From: Ricordea florida
Taxonomy: Eukaryota > Cnidaria > Anthozoa > Corallimorpharia > Ricordeidae
Assembly: GCA_949710005.1 (NCBI GenBank)
Contig: OX453282.1
Location: 4,396,389 to 4,460,388 of the forward strand
DNA: 64,000 bases
Direction of reading: 5' to 3'
The position numbers and the translations under genes were made by a program. This document shows positions 1-12,200 of this stretch, one piece after another (within the stretch, counting starts at the first letter, position 1; each line of letters begins with the position of its first letter). The notes beneath the pieces are model-generated. The model ran no database searches, was not told where the DNA came from, and saw nothing but the letters and a program-made list of their open reading frames with translations.

Positions 1-1440
1 TCAAAAAGCAAGACGCGTCCCTGTTCTCCTCCCTTAACTTTCCCGAATACAACAGCATGTCTGCAACTGAGGTCGCCAACTCCATCAACGACGCTCTACT
101 CCAGGCCCCTTTAAGCCCACGAGCCCATCGAAAGCGAGTGCGAGCTAGTATGCCTACCCCTGGAAGACAACTCAGAGGTATTGGAGGTACCAGTCCACCG
201 AGTGTACAACTGAACTCATCTTAACAAGTATAAAGTCCCCGGACCCGATGGTCTGTCTAACTAAGTACTGAAAGAATACGCCGAATTCCTTGTCCAGCCC
301 GTCCAAAACATCTTGAATACCTCCTACAGCGAACTAAAGCTACCCATCGCTTGAAAATTTGCCGACATGTTACCCCTTTCCAAGATCAAACAAGTCACCG
401 ACCCGAAGAAAGAACTGCGACCAATCTCACTCACATCCTCCCTCTCGAAAATAGCCGAGCAGGACTTTGTCGTCTCAGACTACCTGAAGCCTGTCCTCCA
501 GGGCATAGTTGACCCCCCCTAACCAATCTAGTCGGAACCATATCTGGTTTCTCGACCATGCTGGCGCTCATCAGTATGTTTCACAAGTGGATCGATGCAA
601 CGGACGGGAACGGGTCAACTGTGCGGGTCGTTCTTTTCGATTACCGGAAAGCCTTTGACTTCATCGATCACAGATTCTTGAATTGCAAACTCAAACTGAT
701 CAAAATCAACAGCATAATCATTTGGATCATCGAGTTTCTTTCCGAACGATCCCAGAGGGTCAAGCTTGGGAGAAATTTCCCCTCGGAGTGGGGCATGGTG
801 CCTTCTGGCGTGCCCCAAGGGACCAAACTAGGTCCGTGGCTTTTTCTATTGATGATCAACTTATCTGTACCTAGTATCTTGGACATGGGGAAATATTGTC
901 GACGATACAACAGTATCTGAAATCATACTTTAAGGATCTACGCAGAGCAAGTCACAGGATAGCCTCCCCCGCAGACATTCTTAGGCGTGCGTCACGCGTT
1001 CCTTCCCCACGAACTTCCCCACAATGGGAAAGGAATTTCTTGCTCAGATCAGCAGACGTTCGTGGGGAAGGAACGCGTGACGCACGCCTAAGAATGTCTG
1101 CGGGGGAGGCTAGTCACAGGAAGCCTTCGACGTAATACACGACTGGTCAAAGGATCGGAAAACAAGTTCCAGCTAAACGGTGACAAGACAAAGCAGCTAA
1201 CTATATCGTTTGGTAGGGACCCGTCACTATCATCAACTGTGAACATGGATGGAATTCCCATGTAAGCTATACCGAGTAAAAGGTTACTCGGTTTGACGAT
1301 CGACGATAAGTCAACTTGGAACGATCATGTTTAGAACCTTGTTAAGAGATCCCAACGGCTGCGGCGGAGACTAGCACAACGCAAGCATAAACATAAACAC
1401 AACCATAAGCGCAATCGCATTTACAAGTATGAAAAGAAAA
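1..1440 (+). pseudogene. LINE reverse-transcriptase remnant
   Basis: Degenerate non-LTR retrotransposon ORF, cut by the left edge of the window. Read in shifting frames it shows the linker before the RT (ADVA/INDALL-like text near 60-110, then KYKVPGPDGL near 227-256), a RPISLTS block near 424, and the RT core at 558-850, with FDYRKAFDFIDHRF and GVPQGTKLGPWLFLLMIN. The catalytic YxDD region near 896-915 survives as VDDTT only after a frameshift. FQLNGDKTKQLTISF lies near 1165-1215 and LLGLTIDD near 1286-1310. Several in-frame stops and frameshifts, plus an inserted foldback element at 960-1112, make it non-functional. The order of motifs fits a CR1/L2/Jockey-like RT; the exact clade cannot be fixed by eye. 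Confidence 0.88.
960..1112. mobile_element. Foldback MITE with 9-bp TSD (MULE-like), inside the LINE
   Basis: Perfect 55-bp inverted repeats at 960-1014 and 1058-1112 (ends TAGCCTCCCCCGCAGAC) enclose a 43-bp spacer. The direct repeat GTCACAGGA at 951-959 and 1113-1121 is a clean 9-bp target-site duplication, the size typical of Mutator-like elements. It splits the LINE RT reading frame just after the VDDTT motif. Confidence 0.85.
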
Positions 1441-1783
1441 ACCACACGGGATCCCCTCCCAGGGGTTTTCGGGAACAAGGGAAAAGAAGATTTTTTTTTA
1501 AGGGGACAGGGTCACCCGCTAATTGTTTTCACTGAACGAGAAAAGATCTGCATAAATTGCTGAAAAAAAAAAAGGAATAGATAGTAGAGAATGAGACGCT
1601 TCATTAATGGGAAACAAGGGATAAATACAAAAAGATTGAGGGAACATGTACCCACCCGCCCCGCCCCGCCCCCCCCCCCCCCCCTTCTTGGGAGGGAACT
1701 CACGTGAGTACAGAGACATGAAATTTGAGATCTAATTCAAACATGACGGATAAAAGAGACTACGAAATCACTTTTTTCTTTAA
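1441..1783. other. No gene seen; homopolymer tracts
   Basis: AT-rich sequence with a C-run at about 1665-1684 and A/T runs. The small minus-strand ORFs here consist of the complement of the C-run (poly-Gly) and have no coding character. Confidence 0.6.
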
Positions 1784-1908
1784 TTAACAATTATTCGCTG
1801 AAGACAAAGTGATTATCGGTGAATATTCACCGAGACGAAGCATTGTACAACACGAAAAAACTTTATTTCATCAAAAGCGCGCGAACGACTTGCAGCCATT
1901 TTGTTCGT
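1784..1908. mobile_element. Fragment of a foldback element (TTAACAATTATTCGC family)
   Basis: Shares its start, the segment with paired GGTGAATATTCACC, and the segment CATTGTACAACACGAAAA up to CAGCCATTTTGTTCG with the longer copies at 25922-26245 and 36451-36932. The middle is deleted here. Confidence 0.7.
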
Positions 1909-1911
1909 ACT

Positions 1912-2165
1912 CTCCACAAAAACCAACATTTGATTTGATTTGATTCAATATGATTTGATTTCATTTCACTTGTACTTTACAGTGTCCTCAATTAGTACTT
2001 CAGTGCTAGATACAGTTGACACTCAAATTATTATTATTATTATGATTTCATTTCATTGATTGAATTTAATATGATTTGATTTGACATCACTGGTGCTTTG
2101 CAGTGTCCCAAATAAGTGCGTCAATAAGTGCTAGATACAGTTGACACTCAAATAAAGGTCATTGC
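1912..2165 (+). mobile_element. Two SINE 3-prime tails in tandem
   Basis: ACAAAAACCAACATTTGATT followed by GATTTGATT repeats and a segment ending GATACAGTTGACACTCAAAT, then a second copy of the latter ending AAATAAAGGTCATTG. The same tail follows the intact tRNA-derived SINE at 55659-55975. The tRNA-like head is missing here. Confidence 0.75.
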
Positions 2166-2366
2166 GTCGTCCCGGTCTAAATGTACGTATGGTCATTTTA
2201 AATCACCATAGCTCTGTGTTCTCCACTAGTTACCCGCCTCCCCTCTCCGACTACTTCAACTCAACTTGCTTTGATTTACAGGGTTCGGTACGGAGGAAAA
2301 GACGGCAAAGAAAAAACTTATTCTTTCAACGAATCATAGGTTAAATATGAGAATTTTTTAAACTAA

Positions 2367-2570
2367 ATGAACTCTTTCACTCCCTGATCAACATCTAACT
2401 TCTCCTTACAAAGTCAATGCATCGTCCAACAGATGACGAGCATTAACAAACATCACCAATAAAATAATACTGAATCGATCGAACCTTAAATTCTCTAAGG
2501 TAACACAGAAGGATTGGTATGGTACTTATTAAGAAGAAGTACCAGCCAGATCTTGGGAGTGAAAAAGCCA
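2367..2570. mobile_element. Degenerate MITE with CTTTCACTCCC ends
   Basis: The left end CTCTTTCACTCCC and right end CTTGGGAGTGAAA form an imperfect inverted pair. The same terminal sequence bounds the clearer copy at 25045-25143. Internal sequence is diverged. Confidence 0.45.
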
Positions 2571-3246
2571 GTTCATTGAATATCTTAACCCCATTGTCTT
2601 CACTACTACTTTGTGAGCGACAAGCAAATATACCCACTGAATTTAAAACTTGTTTTAACCATTTTAATAATCACTCCATACCAGCTGGTAGTGTTTAAAA
2701 TATCCACTGAGACCTGCAGGATGCTCTGGGGTCTACACACTTCAAAAAGACAAATCTGACCTTGTAAACATTTTCACTGATCTATGGATAAAACCCGAGA
2801 CAAAAAAAGTTACGGAGGAAAGGAAAATCGGGCAATTTTTTTTCGATGTGATTTTTAATCTCATGTGTACCTTCAAGTGCAGACCCTTTTTTTCTTTGTA
2901 TTTGTACAGTTACAGCGCAAATCCCGAAAGCGAGACCAAGTTGGTTTCCCTTAAAAAGTGATTCGGTATTGCAGGAAAGAGACTTGAGCAAGGCTTATTT
3001 CCACGCGAAATCACCCTACTACAACTGGTCTTGCGGTCTACTTGTTTGCGCATGAGCTCTCGTCAGATAATGGCTGGCCAGTGTAACTACAAAACAAACC
3101 AATGAGATGATTCCACTTCTTGGGTTCGCGCAGTAATTTTAACTTGTAAATGCGTTACCTACTGCGTTAACTACTAAATGCGTTAACTACTGCAGTTGAA
3201 TACTATTGCAAAGGTCACAGGATTACCAAGGGGACATTCTCAGCAC
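2571..3246. other. ABCD3: Downstream flank of ABCD3, no other gene seen
   Basis: This stretch lies 3-prime of the ABCD3 stop codon on the minus strand and presumably holds its 3-prime UTR. I found no convincing AATAAA close to the stop. A short direct repeat (GTTACCTACTG / GTTAACTACTG with CTACTAAATGCG) occurs near 3155-3195. Confidence 0.5.
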
Positions 3247-6200
3247 CTAGGAGCCAAATTCGGTGGTAGCTGAATCGATTGGTTTGTATTCGTACGACCC
3301 CCTTCCATCCATGTACAGGACATACTAAGGAAGAGAAACGAGATAGTTAGAAATAAACCCCCAAATTGTGGCAGTGAGTACGAGCGTACTTAAACTGAGC
3401 TGACGATCTCTAAATAAAGTCTGAACTGAAACTATATCGTAACATAAGAAAAAGGGTAAATCAAACGAGTTGATTAAGTAAGTTATACCACCGTAAGGTA
3501 AAAGGGAGGTGCTGACGTTTCGAGCGTTAGCCCTTCGTCCGGAGCGAATCCGACGAAGGGCTAACGCTCGAAACGTCAGCACCTCCCTTTTACCTTACGG
3601 TGGTATAACTTACTTAATCAACTCGTTTGATTTACCCTTTTTCTTGTGTTTCAACTTCCCACCGACGCAGCACCAGTTTCTTTAGAAACTATCCCCACAA
3701 TATATCGTAAAATAGAATGGTGGTTTTAACGCATGTTACGTGGAAGATAGTCACGCACTCCTTTCATAAGAGCGTGACGAGTATTCGCTTGTTAAAAATT
3801 TCCTTTCACATCAGCTTTTTCTTGCTTTATGCCATGGTAAAACCAATCGAAGGTTGTTTCGTATATATTAAACCCACAGATGACATACATTAGACATGAC
3901 AATAAACAGCAATTCAGATTTTGAATTCACCTCGTGATACTTCCATAATGACTTGCGATGTGAAACAGTAAAGAGCGCAATTCCAACCTGTTGGATGACA
4001 TGATTTTAAAGCAATAACATCATCAGATTGTCACGCTATTTCATGTCACGCTTGGGTCACACACTGGCCTTACAAAAAATGTGAACACAATAGTAAAGCA
4101 AAACGTAAACTCCTTTTGAGGGAGGGCATAACGTTCGCCCATGACATCGGGTTTCTATCATTCAAAAATACAGGTCATATTTCCTCGATACTATTTAATA
4201 TCTCCTGCGTACGTATAAAGTAAAAGTAGTTATCTACCTCTCTACAGTGAGTGTACATAAATCCCTCGACGTCCACACTCACAGCACTTGTGCATTCATC
4301 AAGAATGGCAAACTGAGGCTTGTGATAGAAGAGTCGGGCCATCTAAAAGTAAGTCGAGGTTAACCATTAGCAAGACTTGCTAATCACGCGCAGATTCAAG
4401 TTTTTTGTGAGGAGGGAGAGGGGGGAGGGGGGACGGTGTTCTGTGACACAGTATATACCATTTATTATTCAACCTTTATACACAGTACCTGATTGGCTGA
4501 TTTGTACCACGACGGTCACGTGATACTGGGTTGTGATGAAACAACCTCCTTAACGTCATGTTATCGTGGTGTAATAGCCGTGGTGTAAATTCAACGTACC
4601 ATTGTTATTACACCATGGCTTCGGATGACTCAAAGTTAGACGATTTGGCAGATGCAGACATTGATTCTCTCATAAATGATGCACTCCCTAAAACTACTTT
4701 GTTTTATCTCTTTTAGGCTTTATTTTCCTTCTTTATGGGTTCTTAAGTTGGTTTTTTTTTTCAGACAAAAGAATCTTCGATTTTTAGATAATAGTCTTTT
4801 AAACGAGAATATTACTTCATGTAGTATTCGATCAAATATGAAGACTTGATTTCCCGAAAAGGAGGGTGCCTTGTCACCCAATTCACCCACCCACCCACCC
4901 CTCCCCCTGGATCTGCGATTAGTAATATAACACTGTACCCAGGTACAGTGTGTGTTCGTATGCAGACAAAATAATGGTAATGTGATAGCGAACACGAGCC
5001 ATGAGCCCATCCGGGCTCAGGATGATTCTGTTTTCTGCAGTATGCAGCAACTAAGAGTACAGCAGCAGTCTTTTCCGTTTCCTCTCGAGCCAAGGGGAAG
5101 TCGCGCGAAGGCATGAAGCGAGAGAAGAAGGGGGGAAGGCGAGAGAAGAACGGGGGGAGGGCGTGGGGAGGAAATGACGGTATGACAGCATGTGTAAGAG
5201 AACAAGGATACTGATCCGAAGAAGGATCAATGTAAGTATCTGGGTAAGTGTGCACCTACCACCCCTTCCCTAACCCAACAAATAATAATAAGTTTAAATG
5301 TTAGCATTAATGTTGGGTTTGGGGAGGGGTAGGTGCACAGTTGCCCAGATACTCACACTGATCCAAGAACAACGAACGCTGACCATTCCACTACCACGCC
5401 TCAATAAATGAAAAAAATACACTAAAAAGAATATTGACTGGCTGAGATATTGCCTGACTAAATGACAAATTTACTTGCCGACTGACTAACCGACTTAATT
5501 ATTGGCTGACTGACCAACTATTTGACTGATTCACTGACTCACAGACTGACAAACCAACTTACTAACTGACTGACTTAATTTACGGTCTGGTTCGCTAAAT
5601 GACTTAGTCCTGTGATTTAACTTACAGCCATCCTCTGTTTTTCTCCGCCGCTCAGGACGTCCATCCAATCCTACAAGAAAATATTCAAACGGATCATCAT
5701 ATCAAATAGGGTGGTGTAGCAGGTCGTCCTAGATCCTAAGCCAATTGGTTTTCAACCCAAACCGCCAAACAATGCTAAAACGTAGTGACGATTGAAATCT
5801 ATTGTTTGGCGGTTTGGGTTGCAAACCAATTGGCTTAGGATCTAGGACGAACTGCTACAGTACTGATCAAATATCGCATCTAATAATATTAATGCAAAAC
5901 TTTCAACGAGATGATTGGCTGAGAGTAAATCAATTAATCCCAAATAGTGTAGAAGGTTGAAATCGAGTGTAAAATGTTGAACTTGAGTGTAGAAAGTTGA
6001 AATTAAACTTTTGCATGTACATTATTATCAAGTAATCAAATGATTTTAAGTGCAATTTTGTATAAATAGGTACTCGTTAATTTTTCAAAGACAGCAAATT
6101 GCACTCACCCGACAAGCTTGTGCAATATTTTCAGTCTTTGAAAATTTTTCCTTGTGCTCATTTATTCCAAATTGCACTCGACACCATGAGTACCTATACA

Positions 6201-9200
6201 GAATTTTCGTTTGAGGCCGGAGGCTGGACGTTTCGTCCGGTCGTTTTCCAATCCATGTTCGGTACTTTGAGATCAACATTCGAAGGTTTTTCGACGCTCG
6301 CAGTCACGTCCGGTACTTTCAGAAATATGTCCGCTACTGTAACAAACTGTTGAAAAACCTGCCTATAGAGCGTTTTCACATGACGTCACAGCAGCCATAT
6401 TGGTGTTCCAAAACAGTGAAACGGCGGCCATGTTGGTGTTCCAAACTAATCCTCTGGGAATTGATCTCTTTTCTTATGTAAAAACTTTCTTTTGTTCCAA
6501 AAAATTTGCATGGCTGCTGGCCACATGAGTGAAAACGCTCTATAAATATCACCAAGTAATGTGACTTATACTGTAAATACCTGGATGCTATCCCAGCTAC
6601 CTTCACGTTCAAGAATGTTACTGAGGTGTACCTTCAAGTAGGACAAACGGTCAATTAGGAGTTAATAACACCTTGCTGTGTGCTTCTTCTGTTTGCATTC
6701 TTATAACAGGTACTATAGACTCCATGGAGAAGGGTTGGTGATTCCAATACAAATTCCTTGGTCAGTCAATGACAATGAATTTATATTGCGCACTTTTTCA
6801 TATGAATATGTTCAAAGGCGCTTTACACTTCTATTGGGTGAGATCGGACGTCAGCATGTAAAGGCGCCTCTGGCTGCCGCTACCGGTCCATATATGATCT
6901 CACCCGCCCACCCACCCCATGCATGAATTGTCAGATGAAACCAGACATAGAGATAGACCACCACACCGGGAACAACGTCCCCTAATATAAGCATCTGGGC
7001 AACTGTGCACCTACCCCTCCCCTTACCCAACCAGTTATAAGTTAAAAAGTTAGCGTTAATGTTGGCTTAGGGGAGGGGTAGGTGCACAGTTGTCCAGATA
7101 CTAACACTGATCCGCAAATATAACTTTTTTTAAGTTTTGGCTTCTACGTACCCCTAGCTAAATATAGTTATTAAAGTCAATGTACTGTAAACGGCTCTTT
7201 AGAAGACCACTTTTTAGTGATAAGGATCCCGTTGGTAAATAAAGTTTTATGACATTCTAGTTTTATTCTATATTATCATATACGCCTATCTTGAAGGGGT
7301 TACGTACAGGGGATAGGAGAAAGCATGGTTCGGGCTACATCGATTGCAAGGGATTTCGTACTGTTTCTCGCCTTACCGTGGTCGCAAATGTTTTCAAGAA
7401 ATGACACATTGTAACGTCTATTGCTCGACATATCTGCGAACACACATACATACGAACACACATACATACAAACACACAGACACACACACACAAGAAAAAC
7501 TCACTCACTTTTGTAAGGTTAAATAAGAAAGTGTTCGTGTCGTAAAGTAATAAAGTAATAAAATCACACTGTCACACCCAGGGGGTCACACTCAGGGGAT
7601 CACAGTGTGTCACACTCAGGGGGGTCACACTGTGTCACACCCAAGCTACTTACCAGATTGGCATGTCGAGATCCAGGCCATGTTTTACTAAATGTAACTA
7701 TCTAGCACTGGAAAAGATTTATTGCATGTTGATTCTTCGGATTCGCGTGTTTTCGCCACCTGAATTTTAGGGACATAAAACAATTATCTTACAAAGAGGG
7801 GTGGTCACGGGCACCCCAGGACCCCCCTCCCCCTAGCTACGCCCCTGTACTGCGCAGCTTGTCTTGCCAACTCTGTTCCCATCTCACCTGACTTAGGTAC
7901 TCTTCAAGATCCTTATCAGTAAATCCTTTTCTCCTGAGGTCCTCCACAGTGTCAGGGTAAATGACTTGATCTCGTAAGGTCCCCAAAGTCATGTAAGGAC
8001 GCTGAGAAAACAACACAAAACGCAATTTATGTACTGTTGTTAGCAATACTAGTGGGGAGGGTGGGGAGAGTGGGGAGGGGGAACAAACGCTGGGGAGAGG
8101 GGACAGCAAAAGGGGAGTTAACCTTCCTTAATGTCTTCTATGTTCTTTCTCCATAACACACAGAAACAGGGCCGCAAATAACAGTCGGTCATCGGTCATG
8201 AGCCGACCAAAACTAGCTCACGTACGACGAAATCCCAACTGTGGTCGGACATTATGCCCAGACATTTTTTTATCATGTACAGTACTGTTTAATGTTCAAT
8301 GGTAAAGATGAATAAAAATCTACCTTATTTTTTTGGTGGTGTCCGACTATATTTTTGTTCTGTCCGACCAAAATGTGACTCAGTCGAAAATATGTCCTTT
8401 CAAGGCAAAAAAAATTATTTGCAGCCCCGCAGAAATGAAAAATGACAAAGGGCCAAACTAGCAGACAGAGACTTGATACAGCAGGACAAGACCACAAACA
8501 TCTTAGCGTCTGACCAACGCGTTGATAAATGAAGAAATGGTTAACGTGCAGCGTTCAACCATCGAGTTATGGACGCACGCGGAAGGTTGCTAAGCACGAA
8601 AGAAGCGTAAGAGATGCTTGAGGTGCAGCCGAGAGCATATCTAGCTTCTTGAGTGCTTAGCAAACCTTCCAAGTGCGTCTATAACTGCATGGCTGCACAG
8701 CTGCTGCGTTTGCCATTTCTTTTATAACATAGGACTTCACAACTTCATAATCTGAAATCAGCATGCAACCCATGGGCAAACGGCTCGCGCGTATTAGCAA
8801 ATCATAGCGCTCGCTTTCCGAAAGCTGTTATAATGTAAGTTGTACCACCGAATGATAAGAGGAAAGACAAGACAAGAGCAAGTCATTCGCTTTCACAAAG
8901 GGCGAATGCTCGAAACGTCAGCTCCCTTTTTAAGTTACGTTGGAATAACTTACAGTCATCGACTCGTTTTATAAACCAATTTTTGTTGGTTTCAAATTTC
9001 CACTGACGCACCACCAGTTTCTTCAGAAAATAACTCCTACAGAATTATTTTTGACCAACTCAAAGGCGTACAGCAAAAGGATGGACAGAGAACTTAAATT
9101 CTTCCCAAAGAATTTCGTACCTGAGGAATGTAAAACAGTTTACTCCTGTTTGGTTTCACCAATGTACCACCAAAAAGCGGCCAGAGCTAAAAAAAATAAA

Positions 9201-12200
9201 AACATCAATAAAAAATGAACCTATTTTAGTGGTCTTGCTCCAACGAGTCTACTATAGCTCAGTGGTAGAGCGTACGATCTACAATACAATACAATACAAT
9301 ACTTTATTTACAATACTTTATTTACAATAATTTATTTACAATACTCTTATTACAATACTGAGTGGGTAATTTTTCCAGTTACCATAACATGTTTACTCAA
9401 AAGGGTATTACTGCTTAAAGGAGAAAATGAATAAAGAAAGATTAAAAACGCTGAAATAATGTTAAAATAAACTGAATGGTGTCCAACACGCTGCTTGAAA
9501 GATAGTCTCCTCGTAGGCTTTCGGAAGAATGATACAGCAGATGGAATAAAATCTCAAAACTCAACTCACCTCACCCAGAATTCTAAACAGTGAACTCTTA
9601 CCACAGCCATTAGGACCACAAACTAACACATTTATTCCTGAGTGAACCTAAGACAAACAGCACACATTACTGCTACAGAACTATATTGTCTGCCCAAAGT
9701 TAAGATGGTCAAGATTAAAACTAGCCAATCACAGCCATGGTCCCGCACCAAAATAAACCAATAAGAATTCGGAGCAAACGCGCAGAACTGATGAAAAGAG
9801 CGGGAAAATTCGAGTGAGCCAATGACGCACTGTTGGGACACGATAAATTATGAGGCAAAATCCAAAGTAGACGTTAGCCAGAAATTGTACTCATAACTGA
9901 CATCTTGGAGAGCTATAACCAATACAACTGCATTTTTTGTTTCTCGTATCGTTTTTAGTCAAATGAACTTAGTATATTTTCTGTATATCGTATAACAACA
10001 GATACTTTATACCACGTGATATGAAGTTAATGCGTACCTCGAACGACAAGTCATTAAGCAGCACATCACCATTTGGTGTTACCAAGGGAACGTGCTCAAA
10101 TCTAAAACACACAAGCAAATATATTACTAGCTGACAGACTCCTATTAAAATAAAGCGATTAAGCAGTTTTACCATGCTTTGGAAAGTCAATGAACTGTAT
10201 TGTGGTACTGTTTGTTTTACTGTGCAGTGTGGTTCTAACGTTACAGGCTGTGGATCAAACCATGCAGTGTGACCATTCTTTGTAAAGCTACTGAACAGTA
10301 CTGTACTGTGGTACTGTTTGTTTTACTATACAGTGTGGTTCTAACGATTCCGTCTGTGGATCAAACCATTCAGTGTGACCATTCTTCGGAAAGCTAATGA
10401 ACAGTACTGTACTGTGGTACTGTTTGTTTTACTATACAGTGTGGTTCTAACTTTTTCATCTGTGGATCAAACCATGTAGTGTGACCATTCTTTGGCCATC
10501 TTCCCCTTTCTATTCGTAATAAATCAACGAAAATCCACTTAAAAATATTATCTTGCTCAATACTGACATATTTGCGTGCGTGTGTGTGTGTGTGTTCGTG
10601 TGTTTGTTTTTGTTATAATAAATGAACAACAAATCTCTAGAATAAAGTAAATATTATTTAGGGGCCATAATTAGTTTTACTATAATGTGCCCTTTTCCAT
10701 TCTAAATTTTCTTGCTATGGGTGTGCATGTAGTTAAGACAACTTCCCATTAATTAATTTTACACAACTGTTGTAATATCTATAGAATGGATTAAAAATTA
10801 ATAAATAAAAAATAAATAAATAAATACTGTACTGTGGTACTGTTTGTTTTACTATACAGTGTGGTTCTAACTTTTTCATCTGTGGATCAAACCATGCAGT
10901 GTGACCATTCTCTGGAAAGCTACTGAACAGTACTGTACAGTGGTACTGTTTGTTTCACTACACTATACTTTGTGGTTCAAACTTTTTCTTTACCTGATTA
11001 TATGATCAGCTTCAATGATTTGACCTTGGCCTTGAGTCAGAGGATCCTGCAGAATTTTATCTGAGAACAAAATGACAAGAGAAATAAGAAGAAATCGGCC
11101 CCTGGGTGGAGAGAGACAGGGTGGGGTTAGGTTCCTTGTCTAAGAAAACAACACAAGTTATTCCCAGCATTATATTGCTGGTACCCATGTATACACCTGG
11201 GTGGAGAGAGACTGTGTGGAGTTAAGTTTCTTGTCTAAGGAAACAACACAAGTTATTCCCAGCATTATATTGCTGGTACCCATGTATACACCTGGTTGGA
11301 GAGAGACTGTGTGGAGTTAAGTTTCTTGTCTAAGGAAACAACACAAGTTATTCCCAGCATTATATTGCTGGTACCCATGTATACACCTGGTTGGAGAGAG
11401 ACAGGGTGGAGTTAAGTTTCTTGTCTAAGAAAACAACACAAGTTATTCCCAGCATTATATTGCTGGTACCCATGTATACACCTGGTTGGAGAGAGACAGG
11501 GTGGAGTTAAGTTTCTTGTCTAAGAAAACAACACAAGTTACTCCCAGCATTATATTGCTGGTACCCATGTATACACCTGGTTGGAGAGAGACAGGGTGGA
11601 GTTAAGTTTCTTGTCCAAGAAAACAACACAAGTTACTCCCAGCATTATATTGCTGGTACCCATGTATACACCTGGTTGGAGAGAGACTGTGTGGAGTTAA
11701 GTTTCTTGTCTAAGAAAACAACACAAGTTATTCCCAGCATTATATTGCTCATGGTGTGGAATTTAACTCAAAACTGACTTTGATTCAAATTGTGTCACCT
11801 TGATACACAGTTTTGAGTCCAAAAGATGATTAGTCAGCGTGCAACTTCATGGTCATCCTCGTTTTGAGCTCTATTTTTCTATTTTTTTTTGGTAGCAATA
11901 AGGTCTTATCCCTTCTACCACTGTTGCCTTAGTGTGCGTATGTGTGGCTTTAACATACCATACCTACATTTTGACTTTCTCGTTTTTAAACAACCTTAAC
12001 AAAGTTAATTTTTTTGTCTAAGGAGAGAACTTCAGCTAACCCTACCATTACACCAGTCTAAAGAAACGTCAGGGACAACTTCAGTTACCCTACCATTACA
12101 CCAGTCTAAAGAAACGTCAGGGACAACTTCAGTTACCCTACCATTACACCAGTCTAAAGAAACGTCAGGGACAACTTCAGTTACCCTACCATTACACCAG

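Larger units (their letters stand above)
3247..10101 (-). other. ABCD3: ABCD3 exons 20-28: nucleotide-binding domain
   Basis: Contains every catalytic ABC motif: Walker A GPNGCGKS (about residues 487-494, exon 21), Q-loop region [20 protein letters not shown] (exons 22-23), signature LSGGEKQR (585-592, exon 25), Walker B FAILDE (605-610, exon 26) and the H-loop His in TVSHRKS (about 639, exon 27). The last exon ends TTEFGS then TAG, very like the vertebrate C terminus. Nothing suggests loss of function. Confidence 0.95.

Noticed and set aside
1512-1719. Gly-rich minus-strand ORFs
   Set aside because: Produced by a C homopolymer run; no coding features.
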